Source: Streptomyces tibetensis
GTDB lineage: Bacteria; Actinomycetota; Actinomycetes; Streptomycetales; Streptomycetaceae
NCBI RefSeq assembly: GCF_007655005.1
Contig: NZ_SZVW01000008.1
Coordinates: forward strand, 124,001-188,000
Direction: 5' to 3'
DNA length: 64,000 nucleotides
Below are positions 32,184-42,537 of the stretch, piece by piece. A program made the translations under genes and the position numbers. The stretch's first letter is position 1, and every line of letters begins with the position of its first letter. Below the pieces are notes generated by a model that had not been told where the DNA came from, made no database searches, and saw nothing but the letters and a program-made list of their open reading frames with translations.

Positions 32184-32969
32184 TCAGGGCCGCACCAGCA
32201 ACTGGAAGTCGAACGAGTAGTGCGAGGCCCGGTAGATGTGCGTTCCGTACTCGACCGGGCGCCCGGTGTCGTCGTACGCCGTGCGCTGCATCGTGAGCAG
32301 CGCCGCCCCCTCCTCCTCGTCCAGGCGGGACGCCTCGCCCGCCGTGGCCGCGCGGGCGCCGACGGTCTGGCGGGCGCTGTGCAGGGTGATGCCCGCCGAG
32401 CGCATCACGCGGTACAGGCCGGTCGACTCCAGGCGGGTGCTGTCGAGGTCCAGCAGGGACGCCGGAAGGTAGTTGCGCAGCAGTGCCACCGGCCTGCCGT
32501 GGGTGCGGCGCAGCCGGTCCAGGACGGTCACCTCGCCGCCCTCCGGCACACCCAGGGCGGCGGCCACGTCGCAGGCGGCCGGGAGGATGTCGTTGCGCAC
32601 GACCTCGGTGGTCGGCCCCTGCCCGGCCGCCTCCAGGTCGTCGTAGAGGCTGCTCAGTTCCAGCGGGCGCTTCACCTGGCTGTGCACCACCTGCGTGCCC
32701 ACGCCGCGCCGCCGGACCAGCAGGCCCTTGTCGACGAGGGACTGGATGGCCTGGCGGACGGTGGGGCGGGACAGGCCGAGGCGGACCGACAGGTCCACCT
32801 CGTTGCCCAGGAGGTTCCCCGGGGCGAGGACCCCGCGCTCGATCGCCGCCTCCAGCTGCTGCGCGAGCTGGTGGTAGAGCGGTACGGGGCTGCTCCGGTC
32901 CAGGGTGAAGTCCAGTGCGCCGAGCGCCAAAGCGGCCGTGGTGCGGGCCCGGTCACCGGACTTCGCCAT
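32184..32969 (-). CDS. GntR/HutC-family regulator of the inositol operon
   Basis: A 261-residue protein with a winged helix (PLYHQLAQQLEAAIERG, LSRPTVRQAIQSLVDKGLL) and a C-terminal UTRA ligand domain (about 100-258: VTVLDRLRRTHGRPVALLRNYL, GTHIYRASHYSFDF). HutC-type proteins sense sugar or amino-acid derivatives. It lies 21 bases behind mmsA/iolA and is the last gene of the left-facing operon, so it is the natural candidate for the operon repressor (an IolR equivalent). The GT-N4-AC-type sites at 39.3 kb fit this family. Confidence 0.87.
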   Translation of the reverse strand: MAKSGDRARTTAALALGALDFTLDRSSPVPLYHQLAQQLEAAIERGVLAPGNLLGNEVDLSVRLGLSRPTVRQAIQSLVDKGLLVRRRGVGTQVVHSQVKRPLELSSLYDDLEAAGQGPTTEVVRNDILPAACDVAAALGVPEGGEVTVLDRLRRTHGRPVALLRNYLPASLLDLDSTRLESTGLYRVMRSAGITLHSARQTVGARAATAGEASRLDEEEGAALLTMQRTAYDDTGRPVEYGTHIYRASHYSFDFQLLVRP

Positions 32970-32990
32970 GGATGAACCCCCTTACGGGTG

Positions 32991-34484
<1,494 letters not shown>

Positions 34485-34525
34485 GGTGCGAAGGGCCTTT
34501 CGTGGAGCCTTAGTTCAGGGGGAGT

Positions 34526-36400
34526 TCAGAGGTGGTGGCGACGGTCCGCCACGTGGCGGTCGTAGCGCTCGCGGGCCTCGACGGCGGCCTTTCGGGTGGC
34601 GGTCTCGGCCACCGGCACGTCCCACCAGGCCTCGGCCGGGGGAGCGGTGGCCGCCGGGTCGGTCTCGACGTAGACGCACGTCGGCCGGTCGGAGGCGCGG
34701 GCCGCGGCGAGCGCCTCGCGCAGCTCGCGCACGGTCTTGGCGCGCAGTACGTCCATGCCGAGACTGGCCGCGTTGGCGGCGAGGTCGACGGGCAGCGGGG
34801 CGCCGGTGAAGGTGCCGTCGGCGGCCCGGAAGCGGTAGGCGGTGCCGAACCGCTCGCCGCCCGTCTCCTGCGACAGACCGCCGATGGAGGCGTAACCGTG
34901 GTTCTGCAGCAGGACGATGTTGACCGGCAGGCCCTCCTGGACGGCGGTGACGATCTCCGTCGGCATCATCAGGTAGGTGCCGTCACCGACCAGCGCCCAC
35001 ACCGGGGTGCCCGGGGCGGCCTGCTGGACGCCGATGCCGGCCGGGATCTCGTAGCCCATGCAGGAGTAGCCGTACTCCAGGTGGTACTGGCGCGGGCTGC
35101 GCGAGCGCCACAGCTTGTGCAGGTCGCCGGGGAGCGAACCGGCGGCGTTGATCACCACGTCGTCGTCCCCGACGGTCGCGTCCAGCGCGCCGAGCACCTG
35201 CGTCTGGGTCGGCACCGCGCTGTCGTCGTCGGCCCGGTAGGCGGCCTCGACGACCTCGTCCCAGCGGTCCTTGCCGGCGCGGTACTCGGCCTCGTACGCC
35301 TCCGGCACCCGGTGCCCGGCCAGCCCCTCGGCCAGCCTCTCCAGGCCGGACCTTGCGTCGCACACCAGCGTCCGCGCGGCCAGCTTGTGCGCGTCGAAAC
35401 CGGTGATGTTGAGGTTGAGGAACCGCACGTCCGGGTTCTGGAACAGGGTGCCCGAAGCGGTGGTGAAGTCGGTGTAGCGGGTGCCGACACCGATCACGAG
35501 GTCGGCGCTGCGGGCGAGTTGGTCGCTGACCGCGGTGCCGGTGTGTCCGATGCCGCCGAGGTCGGCGGGGTGGTCGTGGCGCAGCGAGCCCTTGCCGGCC
35601 TGGGTGGAGGCGACGGGGATGCCGGTGGCCTCCACGAACGCCTTCAGGGCCTGCTCGGCCTCGCTGTGGTGAACACCGCCGCCCGCCACGATCAGTGGCC
35701 GCTCGGCCGACCGGATCGCCTCGACGGCAGCCGTGAGCTCCACCGGGTCCGGCGCGGGCCGCCGCACGTACCAGACGCGCTCGGCGAAGAACTCCTCCGG
35801 CCAGTCGTACGCCTCCGCCTGCACGTCCTGGGGCAGGGCGAGGGTGACGGCGCCGGTCTCGGCCGGGTCGGCCAGCACCCGCATCGCCTGGAGCGCCGAG
35901 GGGATCAGCGCTTCGGGGCGGGTGATCCGGTCGAAGTACCTCGACACCGGGCGCAGCGTGTCGTTGACCGACACGTCGGCCTCGACGGGGTGCTCCAACT
36001 GCTGGAGCAGCGGGTCGGGGGCGTGCGAGGCGAAGTAGTCACCGGGCAGGAGCAGCACCGGCAGCCGGTTGATCGTCGCCAGGGCCGCGCCGGTGACCAG
36101 GTTGGTGGCGCCCGGGCCGATCGAGGTCGTCACCGCCTGCGCGGACAGGCGGTTCAGCTGCCGGGCGTGGCCGACCGCCGCGTGCACCATGGACTGCTCG
36201 TTGCGGCCCTGGTGGAACGGCATGACATTCTCGCCCGCCTCAAGGAGCGCCTGGCCGACCCCGGCGACGTTGCCATGGCCGAAGATTCCCCAGGTCCCGG
36301 CGATCAGCCGGCGGCGCACGCCGTCCCGCTCGGTGTACTGGGCGGACAGGAACCGCACCAGCGCCTGGGCGGTCGTCAGTCGGCGGGTGGGGGCGCTCAT
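34526..36400 (-). CDS. iolD: Trihydroxycyclohexane-1,2-dione hydrolase
   Basis: A 624-residue thiamine-diphosphate enzyme that opens the cyclitol ring of 3D-(3,5/4)-trihydroxycyclohexane-1,2-dione to 5-deoxy-glucuronate. It has the acetolactate-synthase-like three-domain plan: GNVAGVGQALLEAGE near the start, the TPP glutamate region QSMVHAAVGHARQLNR, the central NAD/FAD-like domain and the TPP/Mg motif LVGDGTYLMMPTEIVTA near the end. The length is right for IolD. Its start overlaps the iolB stop (ATGA). Confidence 0.94.
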   Translation of the reverse strand: MSAPTRRLTTAQALVRFLSAQYTERDGVRRRLIAGTWGIFGHGNVAGVGQALLEAGENVMPFHQGRNEQSMVHAAVGHARQLNRLSAQAVTTSIGPGATNLVTGAALATINRLPVLLLPGDYFASHAPDPLLQQLEHPVEADVSVNDTLRPVSRYFDRITRPEALIPSALQAMRVLADPAETGAVTLALPQDVQAEAYDWPEEFFAERVWYVRRPAPDPVELTAAVEAIRSAERPLIVAGGGVHHSEAEQALKAFVEATGIPVASTQAGKGSLRHDHPADLGGIGHTGTAVSDQLARSADLVIGVGTRYTDFTTASGTLFQNPDVRFLNLNITGFDAHKLAARTLVCDARSGLERLAEGLAGHRVPEAYEAEYRAGKDRWDEVVEAAYRADDDSAVPTQTQVLGALDATVGDDDVVINAAGSLPGDLHKLWRSRSPRQYHLEYGYSCMGYEIPAGIGVQQAAPGTPVWALVGDGTYLMMPTEIVTAVQEGLPVNIVLLQNHGYASIGGLSQETGGERFGTAYRFRAADGTFTGAPLPVDLAANAASLGMDVLRAKTVRELREALAAARASDRPTCVYVETDPAATAPPAEAWWDVPVAETATRKAAVEARERYDRHVADRRHHL

Positions 36401-37290
36401 ACGGAGGTCTCCGGGGCGGTGTAGAGGGGGAGCCGGGGGTCGACCAGCTGGTCCGGCCAGGTGTCGCGGACCCAGGCGTGGTCGGGGTGGTCGCAGATCA
36501 GCCAGGCTCGCTCGGCCTCCGGGCCCGCCATGACGTTCAGGTAGTACATGTGGTGGCCGGGCGTGGCCATCGACGGACCGTGCCAGCCGTCCGGGATGAG
36601 GACGACGTCGCCGTCACGGACCTCCGCCAGCACGTCGGTGTCCCGGCCCGGGCCGGACGGGGAGACGCGCTGGTAGCCGAGGCCGGGGATGCCGTCGTGC
36701 CCGGCGAACTCGAAGTAGTAGATCTCCTCCAGCACGGACTCCTCGCCGGGCCGGTGCTCGTCGTGCTTGTGCGGCGGGAACGACGACCAGTTGCCGCCCG
36801 GGGTGATCACCTCGACCGCGATGAGCTTGTCGCACTCGAAGACCCCGGCCGCGCCGAAGTTGTTGACCTGCCGGGAGCAGTTCCCGGTGCCCCGCAGCTC
36901 GACGGGCACCTCGGAGGCCGGGCCGTAGCGGGCGGGCAGCCGGCGGGTGCAGCGCGCGCCGGTCAGCGCGAACCTGCCGCCGCCGGTGGACGTCACCGTC
37001 GCGCGGGCGTCGCGCGGCACGTACGCGAAGTCGCTGACGCCGCTGAACACGTCGGCGCGGCCCTGGAGTTCGAACGTCTCCTGGCCGAAGTCGTCCGCCG
37101 CGGCGACCGTGCAGCCGCCGCTCAGCGGGACGACGATCCACTCGCTGTCGCCGGTGTCGAAGGAGTGCGCGCCGCCCGGCGGCAGCTCCAGGACGCGCAG
37201 GCTGGAGTGACCCCAGCCGGCCTTCTCGGGAGTGATGTCGACGGCGTAGGGGCCGCCGAGTGCCTTACCCGCGGGGAGGTGATACGTCAT
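36397..37290 (-). CDS. iolB: 5-deoxy-glucuronate isomerase
   Basis: A 297-residue bicupin isomerase turning 5-deoxy-D-glucuronate into 5-dehydro-2-deoxy-D-gluconate. The second cupin carries the metal ligands in FPPHKHDEH and the downstream EEIYYFEF and GDVVLIPDGWHGPS blocks. Length and motif order match IolB. It is preceded by the aldolase-like gene after a 42-base gap and overlaps iolD by four bases, so translation of the two is coupled. Confidence 0.94.
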   Translation of the reverse strand: MTYHLPAGKALGGPYAVDITPEKAGWGHSSLRVLELPPGGAHSFDTGDSEWIVVPLSGGCTVAAADDFGQETFELQGRADVFSGVSDFAYVPRDARATVTSTGGGRFALTGARCTRRLPARYGPASEVPVELRGTGNCSRQVNNFGAAGVFECDKLIAVEVITPGGNWSSFPPHKHDEHRPGEESVLEEIYYFEFAGHDGIPGLGYQRVSPSGPGRDTDVLAEVRDGDVVLIPDGWHGPSMATPGHHMYYLNVMAGPEAERAWLICDHPDHAWVRDTWPDQLVDPRLPLYTAPETSV

Positions 37291-37332
37291 CGTGTGCCTT
37301 TCGGATCACAGCGGAGCGACTCACGGACCGGT

Positions 37333-38211
37333 TCACAACAGGCCTACGGCGGTGTCCACCGCCTCTTCCACGCTGCCCCCGGCCGGGTAGAGCAGCGACC
37401 GTCCGACCACCATGCCCTGCACGGTGGGCAGCCGCAGGGCCTTGCGCCAGCGTTCGTAGGCGCCCTCCTGGTCGTCGCCCACCTCGCCGCCGAGCAGGAC
37501 GACGGGCAGCGTGGAGGTCTGAAGGACCTCGGCCATGTCGTCCGGCTCGTCGGTGACGGGCAGCTTCAGCCAGGTGTAGGCGGAGGTGCCGCCCAGGCCC
37601 GAGGCGATGGCGATCGACTTGGTGACGGCTTCGGCGGACAGGTCGTTGCGGACCCGGCCGTCGACCCGCCGGGAGATGAACGGCTCGACGAACAGGGGCA
37701 GCCGTTGGGCCGCCATGGCGTCGATCGCCCGCGCGGTGGACTCCAGCGTGGTCAGCGAGCCCGGGTCGTCGTAGTCGATGCGGACCAGGAGCTTGCCCGC
37801 GTCGAAGCGCAGCCGGGCGATGTCCTCGGCGCGGTGGCCGGTGAAGCGGTCGTCCATCTCGAAGGACGCTCCGGCCAGGCCCCCGCGGTTCATGGAGCCC
37901 ATGACGACCTTGTCCTCCAGCACCCCGAGCAGGAGGAGGTCCTCCAGGATGTCGGCGGTGGCGAGCACCCCGTCGACACCGGGCCGCGACAGCGCGATGC
38001 ACAGCCGCTGGAGCAGGTCCGCGCGGTTGGCCATGGCCAGGCGCCGGTCTCCGACCCCGAGGGCGCCGCGGGCCGGGTGGTCGGCGGCCACGATCATCAG
38101 GCGGCCGCTGTCGCCGACCAGCGGGCGGCGCACCCGTCGGGCCGCCGCCTCGGCGACGGCCTCGGGGTTGCGGGCTCTGACCGTGGTGAGGTCGGGGATG
38201 CCGATGTTCAA
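37333..38211 (-). CDS. Class I aldolase-like TIM-barrel protein (IolJ-like role)
   Basis: A 292-residue (beta/alpha)8 protein of the Cgl0159/DeoC-related aldolase group. It contains RLMIVAADHPARGALG, DGVLATADILEDLLLLG, KLLVRIDYDDPG and KLPVTDEPDDMAEV, where the Lys could form the Schiff base. Between iolC and iolB it is well placed to cleave 2-deoxy-5-keto-gluconate 6-phosphate to dihydroxyacetone phosphate and malonate semialdehyde, the IolJ step; no other IolJ is seen. I use the TTG at 38211 because GGAG precedes it and iolC ends 14 bases upstream. Confidence 0.72.
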   Translation of the reverse strand: MNIGIPDLTTVRARNPEAVAEAAARRVRRPLVGDSGRLMIVAADHPARGALGVGDRRLAMANRADLLQRLCIALSRPGVDGVLATADILEDLLLLGVLEDKVVMGSMNRGGLAGASFEMDDRFTGHRAEDIARLRFDAGKLLVRIDYDDPGSLTTLESTARAIDAMAAQRLPLFVEPFISRRVDGRVRNDLSAEAVTKSIAIASGLGGTSAYTWLKLPVTDEPDDMAEVLQTSTLPVVLLGGEVGDDQEGAYERWRKALRLPTVQGMVVGRSLLYPAGGSVEEAVDTAVGLL

Positions 38212-38224
38212 GGAAGGCTCCGTT

Positions 38225-39202
38225 TCAGTGGCTCGTGCCCGGCGACGGCACCCCGGCGAGGAGGTCGGCGACCTCGGACTCGGTGGGCATCGCGGAGGAG
38301 CAGGCGAGGCGGGAGGCGACGAGGGCGCCGGCGGCGTTGGCATGGCGCATGGTCCGCTCCAGGTCCCAGCCGGCGAGCAGACCGTGGCAGAGCGAGCCGC
38401 CGAAGGCATCGCCCGCGCCGAGGCCGTTGACCACCTCGACCGGCACCGGCGGCACCTCGGCCCGGGTGCCGTCGCGGTGCACGGCCAGGACACCCTTGGG
38501 ACCCTGCTTGACGACGGCCAGCTCCACGCCCGCCTCCAGCAGCGCGTCCGCGCAGGCCTGCGGCTCGCGCACGCCGGTGGCGATCTCGCACTCGTCGAGG
38601 TTGCCGACCGCGACCGTGGCGTGCCGCAGGGCCTCGCGGTAGTACGGGCGGGCCTCTTCGGGGTCGCGCCAGAACATCGGACGCCAGTCGAGGTCGAAGA
38701 CGGTGATGCCCGCCTTGTCGCGGGCCTTGAGGGCGGCGAGCGTCGCGGAGCGGCTCGGCTCCTCGCTCAGGCCGGTGCCGGTGATCCAGAAGATCCGGGC
38801 GTCGCGGACGGCGAAGAAGTCCAGCTCGTCGGTGTGGATCTCCAGGTCCGGCGCCTTGGGGCGGCGGTAGAAGTACAGCGGGAAGTCGTCCGGCGGGAAG
38901 ATCTCGCAGAACGTGACCGGCGTCGGGTAGGCCCCGACCGGGGTGACCCAGCGGTCGTCGACGCCGAAGCCCTTCAGCTCCTCGTGCAGATAGGTGCCGA
39001 AGGGGTCGTCGCCGGTGCGCGTGATCACCGCCGTACGGCGTCCGAGGCGGGCGGCGGCGACCGCCACATTGGCCGCGGAACCTCCCAGGAATTTCCCGAA
39101 CGTCTCCACTTTCTCCAAGGGGACACCGGTCTGCAGGGGGTAGAGGTCGACCCCGATGCGGCCCATCGTGATCACATCGAAATACTGGGCTGGCTCGGCC
39201 AT
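38225..39202 (-). CDS. iolC: 5-dehydro-2-deoxygluconokinase
   Basis: A 325-residue PfkB-family kinase that phosphorylates 5-dehydro-2-deoxy-D-gluconate. It shows the N-terminal substrate motif FGKFLGGSAANVAVAAARLG, and the ATP/anion-hole motif NGLGAGDAFGGSLCHGLL with the catalytic Asp. It is first in the left-facing operon, reading away from the mirror-symmetric promoter. The ATG at 39202 follows GGAGGTCGC. The opening YFDVITMGRIGVDLYPLQ is typical of IolC. Confidence 0.93.
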   Translation of the reverse strand: MAEPAQYFDVITMGRIGVDLYPLQTGVPLEKVETFGKFLGGSAANVAVAAARLGRRTAVITRTGDDPFGTYLHEELKGFGVDDRWVTPVGAYPTPVTFCEIFPPDDFPLYFYRRPKAPDLEIHTDELDFFAVRDARIFWITGTGLSEEPSRSATLAALKARDKAGITVFDLDWRPMFWRDPEEARPYYREALRHATVAVGNLDECEIATGVREPQACADALLEAGVELAVVKQGPKGVLAVHRDGTRAEVPPVPVEVVNGLGAGDAFGGSLCHGLLAGWDLERTMRHANAAGALVASRLACSSAMPTESEVADLLAGVPSPGTSH

Positions 39203-39290
39203 GCGCGACCTCCTCGGGAAGCTGGGGATGCGGGTCCTGGGGCGCCCTGACACGGTGGGGCGTGGATCCACGGGACCTGCCGCCCCCCAG

Positions 39291-39400
39291 GTGTAGGTCC
39301 CGGAGGGCGGCGCTGTCAATAGTTTGTACTTACATTCGGACCTGCTCGTGAAATGATGTCTTAACAAAGTATTGACAGCGGGCGCGGCAGGGACTTGTAT
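39291..39400. promoter_or_regulatory. Mirror-symmetric divergent inositol promoter
   Basis: Two 25-base arms, 39311-39335 and 39356-39380, are inverted copies identical at 20 of 25 positions, 20 bases apart. Each has CGCTGTCAATA, carrying a perfect -35 (TTGACA outward), then TTGT-N4-ACAT. Rightward: TTGACA 39372-39377 and TTGTAT 39395-39400, spacer 17. Leftward: TTGACA 39319-39314 and CTACAC 39296-39291, spacer 17. The rightward transcript would start 115-120 bases before the binding-protein gene. The TTGT-N4-ACAT elements look like operators. Confidence 0.8.
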
Positions 39401-39523
39401 CCCGTGGCATCACGACAGTCCGTTTGCGGCATCATGATCCGGACTCCGTAAGGCTCCGGGACCACGGATCCCTTCGTGATCCCTTCCTTTCCCCCGCAGT
39501 AGCACAGTGAGGTGCCAGGAAAG

Positions 39524-40543
39524 ATGGACCGCTCTTCCCACCCCCGCTCTCGCAGGCTCGCGCCCGTCGTCGCCGTGGCCGCGGCAGCGGCCCTGACCCT
39601 CGCCGGCTGCTCCAGCAGTTCCGGAGGCAAGAAGTCCGAGGAAGGCGCCGCGAACGCCTCGGCCGGCAAGGCGACCACGCCGCGCATGACCGTCGCCCTC
39701 GTCACGCACCAGGCTCCCGGCGACACCTTCTGGGACACCGTCCGCAAGGGCGCCGAGGCCGCGGCCGCCAAGGACAACATCAAGCTCGTCTACTCCGCCG
39801 ACCCGAACGCGGGCAACCAGGCCAACCTGGTCCAGAACGCGATCGACCAGAAGGTCGACGGCATCGCCGTCACCCTCGCCAAGCCGGACGCCCTCAAGGG
39901 CGTCATAGGCAAGGCCGAGAAGTCCGGCATACCCGTCGTCGGCCTCAACTCCGGCCTGAGCGACTGGAAGAACCTCAACCTGCTGGAGTTCTTCGGCCAG
40001 GACGAGTCCGTCGCGGGCGAGGCCTTCGGCAAGAAGCTCAACGAGGTCGGCGCCAAGAAGGTCCTCTGTGTCATGCAGGAGCAGGGCAACGTCGGTCTCA
40101 CCCAGCGCTGCGACGGCGTCGCGAAGACCTTCGACGGCAAGGTCGACCCGCAGAACGTCAACGGCACCGACATGCCGTCCGTGAAGTCGACGATCACGGC
40201 CAAGCTGAAGCAGGACCCGTCCATCGACTACGTCGTCACGCTCGGCGCCCCCTTCGCGCTGACCGCGGTGCAGTCGGTCTCGGACGCCGGAAGCAAGGCG
40301 AAGGTCGCCACCTTCGACCTCAACAAGGACCTCATCAAGGCCATCAAGGCCGGCGACATCCAGTTCGCCGTCGACCAGCAGCCGTACCTGCAGGGCTACC
40401 TGGCCGTCGACGGACTGTGGCTCTACAAGAACAACGGCAACTACAGCGGCGGCGGTGAGCAGCCCGTGCTGACCGGACCGGCCTTCGTCGACAAGTCCAA
40501 CGTCGACAAGATCGGGGAGTTCGCCGCGAAGGGCACCCGGTGA
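39524..40543 (+). CDS. Cyclitol/sugar ABC transporter binding lipoprotein
   Basis: A 339-residue periplasmic-binding-type lipoprotein. The signal peptide ends in the lipobox LTLAGC with lipidated Cys29. The mature part is a ribose/inositol-type binding protein (TIGR-like sugar family): MTVALVTHQAPGDTFWDTVRKGAEAAA, IDQKVDGIAVTLAKPDA and GIPVVGLNSG. I start at ATG 39524 (AGGAAAG upstream); a GTG at 39512 is possible. It is first in the right-facing operon with permease, ATPase, iolE-like and iolG-like genes, so inositol or a related cyclitol is the likely ligand. Confidence 0.88.
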   Translation: MDRSSHPRSRRLAPVVAVAAAAALTLAGCSSSSGGKKSEEGAANASAGKATTPRMTVALVTHQAPGDTFWDTVRKGAEAAAAKDNIKLVYSADPNAGNQANLVQNAIDQKVDGIAVTLAKPDALKGVIGKAEKSGIPVVGLNSGLSDWKNLNLLEFFGQDESVAGEAFGKKLNEVGAKKVLCVMQEQGNVGLTQRCDGVAKTFDGKVDPQNVNGTDMPSVKSTITAKLKQDPSIDYVVTLGAPFALTAVQSVSDAGSKAKVATFDLNKDLIKAIKAGDIQFAVDQQPYLQGYLAVDGLWLYKNNGNYSGGGEQPVLTGPAFVDKSNVDKIGEFAAKGTR

Positions 40544-41619
40544 TGAGCATGACCCAGCAGGCTGAGCCGGCGGTGGACACACCGCCGGCCCCCGGCCCGA
40601 AGCAGACCGACGGCCGGACCCGGCAGCGCCCCCTGGCACTGCGGCTGCTCGCCCGGCCCGAGGTCGGTGTGTTCCTCGGCGCCGTGGCCGTGCTCGTGTT
40701 CTTCCTGTTCGCGGCACCGCCGGTGCGCGACGGCAGCTCGATGGCCAACATCCTGTACCAGTCGTCGACCATCGGGATCATGGCGCTGCCCGTGGCCCTG
40801 CTGATGATCGGCGGCGAGTTCGACCTGTCGGCCGGTGTCGCCGTGGTCACCTCGGCACTGACCGCGGCGATGCTCAGCTACCAGCTGACCCTGAACGTCT
40901 GGGTCGGCGTGATCGTCGCCCTGCTCGTGTCGCTCGCGATCGGCGCCTTCAACGGCTGGCTGCTGGTCAAGACCGGCCTGCCGAGCTTCCTGGTCACCCT
41001 CGGCACCTTCCTGATCCTTCAGGGCGTGAACCTCGCGGTCACCAAGCTGATCACCGGCAACGTCGCCACCGACGACATCAGCGACATGGACGGCTTCAGC
41101 CAGGCGCAGAAGCTCTTCGCCTCGACGTTCGAGGTCGGCGGGGTCAACGTCAAGATCACCGTGGTGTGGTGGCTGGTCTTCGCGGCCCTTGCCACCTGGG
41201 TGCTGCTGCGCACCAAGTACGGCAACTGGATCTTCGCCGTCGGCGGCAACAAGCACTCCGCGCGAGCCGTCGGTGTCCCGGTGACCTTCACCAAGATCTC
41301 GCTGTTCATGCTGGTCGGCTTCGGCGCCTGGTTCGTCGGCATGCATCAGCTGTTCTCCTTCAACACCGTGCAGTCCGGCGAGGGCGTGGGCCAGGAGCTC
41401 ATCTACATCGCCGCTGCCGTCATCGGCGGCTGTCTGCTGACCGGTGGCTACGGCTCCGCGATCGGCACGGTCTTCGGCGCCTTCATGTTCGGCATGGTGC
41501 AGCAGGGCATCGTCTACGCCGGCTGGAACCCCGACTGGTTCAAGGCCTTCCTCGGCGTGATGCTCCTCGGCGCCGTCCTCATCAATCTGTGGGTCCAGCG
41601 CACGGCGACCCGGAGGTGA
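40543..41619 (+). CDS. ABC transporter permease, ribose/inositol type
   Basis: A 358-residue BPD_transp_2-family permease with about ten hydrophobic helices. It shows [20 protein letters not shown], the glycine-rich loop of RbsC-like permeases, and [16 protein letters not shown], the conserved EAA-like coupling segment. The ATG overlaps the stop of the binding-protein gene (TGATG), so they are coupled. It would form a homodimer with the ATPase encoded next. Confidence 0.9.
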   Translation: MSMTQQAEPAVDTPPAPGPKQTDGRTRQRPLALRLLARPEVGVFLGAVAVLVFFLFAAPPVRDGSSMANILYQSSTIGIMALPVALLMIGGEFDLSAGVAVVTSALTAAMLSYQLTLNVWVGVIVALLVSLAIGAFNGWLLVKTGLPSFLVTLGTFLILQGVNLAVTKLITGNVATDDISDMDGFSQAQKLFASTFEVGGVNVKITVVWWLVFAALATWVLLRTKYGNWIFAVGGNKHSARAVGVPVTFTKISLFMLVGFGAWFVGMHQLFSFNTVQSGEGVGQELIYIAAAVIGGCLLTGGYGSAIGTVFGAFMFGMVQQGIVYAGWNPDWFKAFLGVMLLGAVLINLWVQRTATRR

Positions 41620-41624
41620 CCGCG

Positions 41625-42536
41625 ATGACCAGCAAAGAAACGGGCACCCACGGTGCCGTTCTGAAGGACACCCCGCCCGCCGACGAGCGTCCCCTCGTCG
41701 CACTCCGCGGCGCCGGCAAGTCCTACGGCAACGTCCGCGCCCTGCACGGCGTGAGCCTCGAAGTCCACCCCGGCAAGGTGACCTGCGTCCTCGGCGACAA
41801 CGGCGCCGGCAAGTCCACCCTCATCAAGATCATCTCGGGGCTGCACCAGCACACCGAGGGCGAGTTCCTCGTCGACGGCGAACCGGTGCGTTTCGCCACC
41901 CCGCGCGAGGCCCTCGACAAGGGCATCGCCACGGTCTACCAGGACCTCGCGGTCGTCCCGCTGATGCCGGTGTGGCGCAACTTCTTCCTCGGCTCCGAGA
42001 TGACCAAGGGCCCCTGGCCGCTGCGCCGTCTCGACATCGAGCGGATGAAGAAGACCGCGGACGAAGAGCTGCGCAACATGGGCATCGTCCTGGACGACCT
42101 GGAACAGCCCATCGGCACGCTCTCCGGCGGCCAGCGCCAGTGCGTCGCCATCGCCCGCGCCGTCTACTTCGGCGCCCGCGTCCTCATCCTGGACGAGCCG
42201 ACCGCCGCACTCGGCGTCAAGCAGTCCGGTGTGGTGCTGAAGTACATCGCCGCCGCCCGCGAAAAGGGCCTGGGCGTCATCTTCATCACCCACAACCCGC
42301 ACCACGCCTACATGGTCGGCGACCACTTCAGCGTGCTGCGCCTCGGGACCATGGAACTGTCGGCCTCCCGCAGCGACGTCTCCCTCGAGGAACTGACCAA
42401 CCACATGGCCGGCGGCACCGAACTGGCATCTCTCAAGCATGAGTTGTCGCAGGTCCGCGGCGTCGACGTCGAAGAGCTCCCCGAAGAGGGAGACCTCACC
42501 GCCCCCGTAGCCGCCTCTTCGGAAGGAAAGTCCTGA
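41625..42536 (+). CDS. ABC transporter ATP-binding protein, single domain
   Basis: A 303-residue sugar-importer ATPase. Walker A is [13 protein letters not shown], the signature [17 protein letters not shown], Walker [13 protein letters not shown] and the switch His in [10 protein letters not shown]. RbsA-type sugar ATPases usually have two tandem domains; this one has a single domain, as in the FrcA/inositol-type importers. The ATG at 41625 follows GGAGGTGA. The gene ends one base before the iolE-like start. Confidence 0.9.
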   Translation: MTSKETGTHGAVLKDTPPADERPLVALRGAGKSYGNVRALHGVSLEVHPGKVTCVLGDNGAGKSTLIKIISGLHQHTEGEFLVDGEPVRFATPREALDKGIATVYQDLAVVPLMPVWRNFFLGSEMTKGPWPLRRLDIERMKKTADEELRNMGIVLDDLEQPIGTLSGGQRQCVAIARAVYFGARVLILDEPTAALGVKQSGVVLKYIAAAREKGLGVIFITHNPHHAYMVGDHFSVLRLGTMELSASRSDVSLEELTNHMAGGTELASLKHELSQVRGVDVEELPEEGDLTAPVAASSEGKS

Positions 42537-42537
42537 C

